Shown one piece after another: positions 40,741-45,264 of a DNA stretch of 45,264 nt. Source of the stretch: an uncultured Mycoplasmatota bacterium. GTDB taxonomy: Bacteria; Bacillota_I; Bacilli_A; RF39; UBA660. Position 1 is the first letter of the stretch, and each line of letters begins with the position of its first letter. The stretch covers positions 1-45,264 of the forward strand of contig URQZ01000007.1 of the NCBI GenBank assembly GCA_900550255.1, in the 5' to 3' direction. A program made the position numbers and the translations under genes. Below the pieces are notes generated by a model. It was not told where the DNA came from. It ran no database searches and worked only from the letters and a program-made list of their open reading frames with translations.

Positions 40741-42007
40741 TCGAATTAATTATAACCGTTGCAGTATTTGAAAAATCTAACTTTGTAATAATTTCTTTCA
40801 TTTTTTTAAAGTCTAATTCTTTAATATTATCATACATATCATTTATAACCCTATTATAATGTATAATGTCATTTGTAATTTTATTATTTAAACTATATAT
40901 ATTATCACTCATATATATACAAGCAGCTAAAATAGCTTTCTTTTTACGTTCAAAATCTTCTTTTTTTACATCAAAATTTTTGAATTCTTTTTTTATAATA
41001 TCAACCAATTCTTTTGTTTTATTTGTTTCTGCATCAAAAACAACAAGTAAATGATTATCAATTTTAAGTAATGTGAAATCAATATCAGATGTTATTATTT
41101 TTTGTTCTTTTAATTTATCAGCTAGAATGGAAGTTGCTCCAAATTTTAAATCACCATAAAGTGAAAAATAATAATTTAGATTGATATCATCTTTTAAGGC
41201 TTCAATATTAAATTTATAAGATAATAATAATTTAGGAATAGTTACATTCATTTTTATTTCTTCAAATTCTTTATCAACTGTATCTGGTTCTTTATATTCT
41301 TTTGTTTTTATTTCAACCATCTTTTTTAATTCTTTTTGTTCTTGATTTTCTTTTATAACTTCAATTACCTCTTTTGGTTTTACATTACCAGTTACAACAA
41401 CAATCATATTATTAGGATTATAAAAAGTATTATAACACTTATATAAATCTTCCTTTGTTATTTTTTTAATACTCTCGACACTACCACCTACAGAGTATTT
41501 GACAGGATTTTTAACAAAAGAATTTAAAATAACACGGTCGTATCCTTCTCTAAAAGGTTGATCCTTATACATTTTTATTTCTTGTTCAATAATACCTTTT
41601 TCTTTTTCAACATTTTCATCAGTAAAATATGGTTCTTGAACAAAATCTAATAAATAATTCATATTTTCTTTAAAATGATTAGGACCAGCAAATAAATAAG
41701 ATGTTTTAAATCTATCAGTTGAAGCATTAGAATCACAACCATTAGCCGAAAAGAAAGTAAACGGATCTATACCATCTTTTTGTTCAAAAGCTTTGTGCTC
41801 TAAAAAGTGGGCAATTCCTTCGGGAACTTTAATAAAATCTTTTTCTCCTAGTGGTACAAATTCATTTGTTCTTGAACCAAATTTAGTTGTAAAAGTAGCA
41901 TATATATTATTTATATTTTTTTTAGGAACAACATATACTTCAAGACCATTATCTAGTTTTTCAAAAAAGATATTTGTATCTAATTTAGTTAGTGGTATCT
42001 TCTTCAT
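40736..42007 (-). CDS. ymfH: M16 zinc peptidase, YmfH-like
   Basis: 423 residues. The inverted zinc motif HFLEH is at 67-71 in EGIAHFLEHKAFE, with the distal Glu in EKGIIEQEI about 76 residues on. The C-terminal half is the inactive-type M16 domain. In Bacillus YmfF/YmfH form a pair in which YmfH carries the metal site; function is not well established, and cytoplasmic location is expected as no signal is present. It overlaps ymfF by 23 bases, indicating obligate co-expression. Confidence 0.88.
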   Translation of the reverse strand: MKKIPLTKLDTNIFFEKLDNGLEVYVVPKKNINNIYATFTTKFGSRTNEFVPLGEKDFIKVPEGIAHFLEHKAFEQKDGIDPFTFFSANGCDSNASTDRFKTSYLFAGPNHFKENMNYLLDFVQEPYFTDENVEKEKGIIEQEIKMYKDQPFREGYDRVILNSFVKNPVKYSVGGSVESIKKITKEDLYKCYNTFYNPNNMIVVVTGNVKPKEVIEVIKENQEQKELKKMVEIKTKEYKEPDTVDKEFEEIKMNVTIPKLLLSYKFNIEALKDDINLNYYFSLYGDLKFGATSILADKLKEQKIITSDIDFTLLKIDNHLLVVFDAETNKTKELVDIIKKEFKNFDVKKEDFERKKKAILAACIYMSDNIYSLNNKITNDIIHYNRVINDMYDNIKELDFKKMKEIITKLDFSNTATVIINSK

Positions 42008-43265
42008 TCGTTATTCCTCCTTTTAATAGATAAATAGTATCAATCTCAATTTTACAAGCTAATTCAACAACCATTTTTTTTGTAACTTTTTTTATTTTTT
42101 TCATTTTATCTTCTATTAAATCTAAACCCAAATATTCTTTTGAAATATAATTATTTATTATGAATTGTGGTGAATCCATCATTTCTTTACAACCATTTAT
42201 ATAAGTTGTTTTAGCTTTTTTAATGTCATCGGTTGTGAATTTTCCATCCTTCATATCTTGAAGACATTGTTTAATAAGGTTAATAGCTAATTTGCTTGAT
42301 TTTGCTTCAATACCAGCGCTTACAACAATTAAACGGTCTAATAATAGAGAACTCGCTCCAATTGAATAACAAAGGGAATTTTTTTCTCTTACTTCCTTAA
42401 ATAATTTTGATTCACTACCACCACCAAAAATAAAGTTAAAAATTTGAAGAACATATTGACTTTCAAAATCAGTTAATTTATCAAAACGAAGTGATATAGC
42501 TAAGTTACTTTGATTATAATCACCAACTTCTTCTACTTCATTTTCCTCTTTAGGTGGTAAATAATCAAGATAATGCTTTTCACTTACAGATTCACGTTCA
42601 AAATTAGGAATAGCATTAGATATGATCGTTTTTATTTGTTCTTCGTCTACTTCACCTATTATAAATATATCAAGAATGTCGTTTTCAATAACTGATTTAT
42701 AATAATCATATAAACTTTCAGGCGTAATTTCTTCTAAATCTTCCAAATTACCACGATAGTTATAAGAAATAATAGAATCTGGAGCTGTTTCTTGATATAG
42801 ACGTTTTTTACTATATGTTTTAGGATTATCCTTAAAACTTTCTATTTCTTCTTTTAAAGCTTTTTTCATCAAATCAAAAGACTTTTGATTAAAGGCACCA
42901 TTATCTACATTTGGATTAAAAATTAGTTCCTTTAAAAATGCTATTGAATTTTCTAACATATTTTCTTCTGTATATTTTTCATTTAACATATTAATCATAA
43001 ATGATAAAATACTGTATTTCCCACTTCTTGTAACAGTTGAATTAATTCCTGTATTATATAAATCTTCTATTTTTATATTGAGTTCACGTTCTGTTTGATA
43101 ATTTTTTGAAGAGTTAAGTAGAACATAGCTTAAAAGTCGTCTAATTGTTATTTCGTGTTCTTCAATTTTTCTTTTAAAATTTATTTTCATAAGAACAGTT
43201 TTAAATTTATCTGTTTTGATAATATGAATACGATAATTATTCATATGATATTTAGAATATTGCAT
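41985..43265 (-). CDS. ymfF: M16-family partner without zinc site, YmfF-like
   Basis: 426 residues of M16 fold: LSYVLLNSSKNYQTERELNIKIEDLYNT, a YmfF-type start (quoted in part: NYQTERELNIKIEDLY), and IFGGGSESKLFKEVREKNSLCYSI, the family's C-terminal Gly-rich and R/Y substrate-binding region. The HxxEH motif is absent from the N-terminal domain, as in one subunit of two-chain M16 peptidases. A heterodimer with the next gene's product is inferred. Position 33 bases after add suggests the same transcript as the purine genes. Confidence 0.87.
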   Translation of the reverse strand: MQYSKYHMNNYRIHIIKTDKFKTVLMKINFKRKIEEHEITIRRLLSYVLLNSSKNYQTERELNIKIEDLYNTGINSTVTRSGKYSILSFMINMLNEKYTEENMLENSIAFLKELIFNPNVDNGAFNQKSFDLMKKALKEEIESFKDNPKTYSKKRLYQETAPDSIISYNYRGNLEDLEEITPESLYDYYKSVIENDILDIFIIGEVDEEQIKTIISNAIPNFERESVSEKHYLDYLPPKEENEVEEVGDYNQSNLAISLRFDKLTDFESQYVLQIFNFIFGGGSESKLFKEVREKNSLCYSIGASSLLLDRLIVVSAGIEAKSSKLAINLIKQCLQDMKDGKFTTDDIKKAKTTYINGCKEMMDSPQFIINNYISKEYLGLDLIEDKMKKIKKVTKKMVVELACKIEIDTIYLLKGGITNEEDTTN

Positions 43266-43298
43266 TTCATCACCTCTTTTTTATTATGGCTTTATATT

Positions 43299-44270
43299 TT
43301 ATTTTATTCTAATTTTATCTAAATATAAAGAAGTTAATTCTTGTTTTTCTTTTTCACTCAAAAATGTATGTTTAATTGTTTCTAAATTGATTTTTATAAT
43401 TTCATCTAAACTAAAATTTAAATACTTATTTAATAATTCATATTCTTTAGTTAAAGTAACATTAGAAACAGTTCTGTTATCTGTATTAATACTTACTTTA
43501 CAACCTAAATCAAATAATTTTTTTATTGGATGGTTTTCATAATCTTTTACAGCATTGGTTTGTACATTACTAGTTGGACAAATTTCTAATAATATATTTT
43601 CAGTTATAATTTTTTTAATTGTTTTTTCATCTTCTATAGCTCGTATTCCATGACCTATTCTGCTTGCTTTAAAGGATATCGCATCATTTATACTAGAAGG
43701 TCCATCAGCTTCACCAGCATGAATAGTAAAAGGAATTTGCTCTTTACTTGCTTTTTTGAAAAGTTGTTCAAATGTTTTTGTTTTATAAAGGGCTTCTGCT
43801 CCCGCTAAATCAAGACCAACAACGCCTTTATTTAAATATTTTTTAGCGAGTTCAACTATTTTTAAATTTTCTTCATATGAACTATCACGCATCATACATA
43901 AAATTAGGTTTGTTTTAACATCTTCATTTTTTAAACCTTGAGTTACAGCTTCTACTACTTCCTCTAAAGTTAAATTTTCTATATGTTTTATAGGTGCGAA
44001 TCTTATTTCAGCATAAATAACATTTTCGTCTTTCAAATCACTAATTAGTTCATGAGTGATTCTTTTTAGATTTTCTTTTGTTTGCATTGCTTTTATTGGT
44101 AGTTCAAATTTAGTTAAATAGTCATTTAAATCTTCACATTTTTCTTTAGCAATCGTTTCTTCTTTTACTTTATTTATATCAATTTTTAGCATATCGGCAA
44201 TTGTTTCCGGTCTTACAGAACCATCTAGGTGTAGATGAAGTTCTATTTTAGGAATGTCTTTAAAACTCAT
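43299..44270 (-). CDS. add: Adenosine deaminase
   Basis: 323 residues, TIM-barrel amidohydrolase. Zinc ligands: IELHLHLDGS (His11, His13), FTIHAGEADG, and SINTDNRTVSN with the metal Asp; ASRIGHGIRAIED holds the catalytic His. NTDNRTVSN is the form found in many Bacillota. Converts adenosine to inosine. The gene follows deoD by 11 bases, so both act in purine nucleoside salvage, probably from the environment. GGTGA upstream of ATG. Confidence 0.94.
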   Translation of the reverse strand: MSFKDIPKIELHLHLDGSVRPETIADMLKIDINKVKEETIAKEKCEDLNDYLTKFELPIKAMQTKENLKRITHELISDLKDENVIYAEIRFAPIKHIENLTLEEVVEAVTQGLKNEDVKTNLILCMMRDSSYEENLKIVELAKKYLNKGVVGLDLAGAEALYKTKTFEQLFKKASKEQIPFTIHAGEADGPSSINDAISFKASRIGHGIRAIEDEKTIKKIITENILLEICPTSNVQTNAVKDYENHPIKKLFDLGCKVSINTDNRTVSNVTLTKEYELLNKYLNFSLDEIIKINLETIKHTFLSEKEKQELTSLYLDKIRIK

Positions 44271-44281
44271 ATTTTCACCTT

Positions 44282-44989
44282 CTACATTTTTAAACTTGCT
44301 TCAAGAGCTAATTCAATCATTTTAGTAAATGCATTTTGTCTTTCTTCAGCTGTTGTTTCTTCATTTGTTACAAAACTATTTGATATTGTAAGTAAACATG
44401 ATGCTCTTTTATTTAATACTTTAGCATTATGAAACAATGCGAATGATTCCATTTCACATGCTATACATCCTGTTTCTTTAACGATATCTTTATAATTGTC
44501 TTCTTCCTTATAGAAAACATCACTTGAGTAAATATTTCCAATTGTTATTGGAATGTTTCTTTCTTCTGCTGTTGTACTAATATATAAATTAGTTGCATAT
44601 GATGCTTCAATCAATTTATCATCACTATTATTTTGAACTTTAGCATAACTAGAATCTGAGTAACTAGCGTTTACTAAAACTACATCATATAAATTTAAAT
44701 CTTTAGTATATGCTCCAGCTGTTCCTACTCTAATAATATTTTTTACATCATAAAATTTATATAATTCATATGAATATATTCCAATACTTGGCATTCCCAT
44801 TCCAGATGCCATAATTGTAATTTTTTGATCTTTATAATATCCTGTGTATGCATAGATATTTCTAATAGTATTTACTAATTTATAATCTTTCAAATATGTT
44901 TCAGCTATAAATTTAGCTCGTAAAGGATCTCCGGGCATAATTACGGTTTGAGCTATTTCATCCTTTTTTGCTTCAATATGTGCTGTCAT
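44282..44989 (-). CDS. deoD: Purine nucleoside phosphorylase DeoD
   Basis: 235 residues of the hexameric NP-I type. Phosphate site GDPLRAK and RVGTAGAY, GMGMPSIGIYSYEL, and nucleoside site ACEMESFALF are as usual. The catalytic Asp of the TVSDH motif (Asp204 in E. coli) is Asn204 here (LTISNSFVTNEETT), which should alter protonation of the purine N7. It splits purine nucleosides into base and (deoxy)ribose-1-phosphate and is paired with adenosine deaminase. GGTGAT precedes ATG; a TATAAT -10-like box lies upstream near 45010. Confidence 0.92.
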   Translation of the reverse strand: MTAHIEAKKDEIAQTVIMPGDPLRAKFIAETYLKDYKLVNTIRNIYAYTGYYKDQKITIMASGMGMPSIGIYSYELYKFYDVKNIIRVGTAGAYTKDLNLYDVVLVNASYSDSSYAKVQNNSDDKLIEASYATNLYISTTAEERNIPITIGNIYSSDVFYKEEDNYKDIVKETGCIACEMESFALFHNAKVLNKRASCLLTISNSFVTNEETTAEERQNAFTKMIELALEASLKM

Positions 44990-45044
44990 CTTATCACCTC
45001 TATTATTATTATAACATTTTAGTTACTTATATCCTATTTTTTCA

Positions 45045-45073
45045 AGAAAAAAAGAGAAACTTTACAGTTTCCC
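45045..45073 (-). terminator. Terminator after tsf
   Basis: GAAACT/AGTTTC stem with a 4-base loop and a run of T on the minus strand just past the tsf stop codon. Confidence 0.8.
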
Positions 45074-45264
45074 TTAGTTATTATTCATTTGTTTTGCTAC
45101 TTCTTCAGCAAAATTTTCTTCTTTCTTTTCAATTCCTTCTCCAACTTCAATACGAATCATTTCTGTAATAGTTCCACCATTGTTTGCTACATAAGTTTTA
45201 ACATTGATATCACTATCTTTAACAAATGGTTGTTCTTCTAAACAAATTTCTTTGTAATATTTAT
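45074..45264 (-). CDS. tsf: Elongation factor Ts, C-terminal part
   Basis: Only the last 63 residues are in the window; the gene continues beyond the right edge. The reading is ...YYKEICLEEQPFVKDSDI, NVKTYVANNGGTI, MIRIEVGEGIEKKEENF and AEEVAKQMNNN followed by TAA. LxxQPFVKDxxxxV and F.R.EVGEGIEKKEENFAxEV are the standard ending of EF-Ts, the guanine exchange factor of EF-Tu. The usual downstream gene pyrH does not follow; deoD does. Confidence 0.92.
   Translation of the reverse strand, partial: KYYKEICLEEQPFVKDSDINVKTYVANNGGTITEMIRIEVGEGIEKKEENFAEEVAKQMNNN

Noticed and set aside
1..45264. Mycoplasma-type code (TGA as Trp)
   Set aside because: Several genes end precisely at TGA with a terminator or overlapping start there, and Trp is encoded by TGG.
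1..45264. CRISPR arrays, tRNA or rRNA genes, insertion sequences
   Set aside because: No regularly spaced repeats, no tRNA cloverleaf or rRNA stretch, and no transposase or terminal inverted repeats were seen.

Overview
The window is strongly AT-rich, gene-dense chromosomal DNA of a low-GC Bacillota. Genes are tightly packed, ribosome sites are of the AGGAGG or GGTGAT type, rho-independent terminators are plentiful, tyrosyl-tRNA synthetase has a tyrosine T-box, and the conserved blocks are Bacillus-like (rimM-trmD-rplS, rpsO-pnp, nusB-xseA-xseB, uppS-cdsA-rseP, ymfF-ymfH). Several genes end in TGA and Trp is TGG, so the Mycoplasma code is not used. An uncultured gut-type Bacilli lineage (RF39/Mollicutes-related) would fit, but that placement is inference. 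All genes except one spoIVB-like gene lie on the minus strand, so transcription runs from high to low coordinates.

Layout from low to high coordinate: a partial secreted or anchored protein (1-180); a YhcG/DUF1016 PDDEXK nuclease directly behind comEA-comEC (440-4140); a small unknown; rseP, cdsA, uppS, a glycerophosphodiesterase, a small beta-rich protein and an 841-residue unknown (4.2-10.6 kb); a hybrid histidine kinase with an HPt-receiver partner (10.7-13.4 kb); an acyl-CoA ligase with a HAD-acyltransferase fusion, plus a degraded second ligase (13.4-17.0 kb); tyrS with its T-box (17.1-18.5 kb); the accessory operon described next (18.6-24.8 kb); a membrane/coiled-coil protein; the plus-strand spoIVB-like peptidase; xseB, xseA, nusB, a phosphodiesterase and frr; a bactoprenol-type glycosyltransferase and an orphan gene; truB, pnp, rpsO, lepB, a zinc-ribbon protein, rplS, trmD, rimM and an rRNA methyltransferase; a type IV pilin-like protein; the ymfH/ymfF M16 peptidases; adenosine deaminase and deoD; and the C-terminus of EF-Ts (tsf) at the right edge.

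The most unusual region is 18585-24807. A strong promoter is followed by a 31-codon leader peptide whose stop codon lies inside a perfect 12-bp terminator stem. Behind this attenuator lie, in order, a truncated Rel/SpoT homolog (HD intact, catalytic Glu of the synthetase changed to Gln), an AsnRS-like class II synthetase paralog without an anticodon-binding domain, a SAM methyltransferase, a HisRS/HisZ-like paralog, a P-loop kinase and an S66 peptidase of the MccF/LD-carboxypeptidase type with its Ser-Glu-His triad. Two adenylate-forming paralogs, a methyltransferase, a kinase and an MccF-like hydrolase behind a translation-sensing attenuator suggest a pathway that makes, modifies or detoxifies an aminoacyl-type small molecule, coupled to alarmone control. 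The product is unknown and this reading is inference.

The housekeeping genes are mostly ordinary, but the window adds an Asn at the catalytic Asp204 position of DeoD, a HAD-PlsC fusion, a pilin with a large C-terminal domain, absence of dxr, ispA and dxs from their usual neighbourhoods, and a repeated compact design in which terminator tails supply the -35 box of the next promoter.
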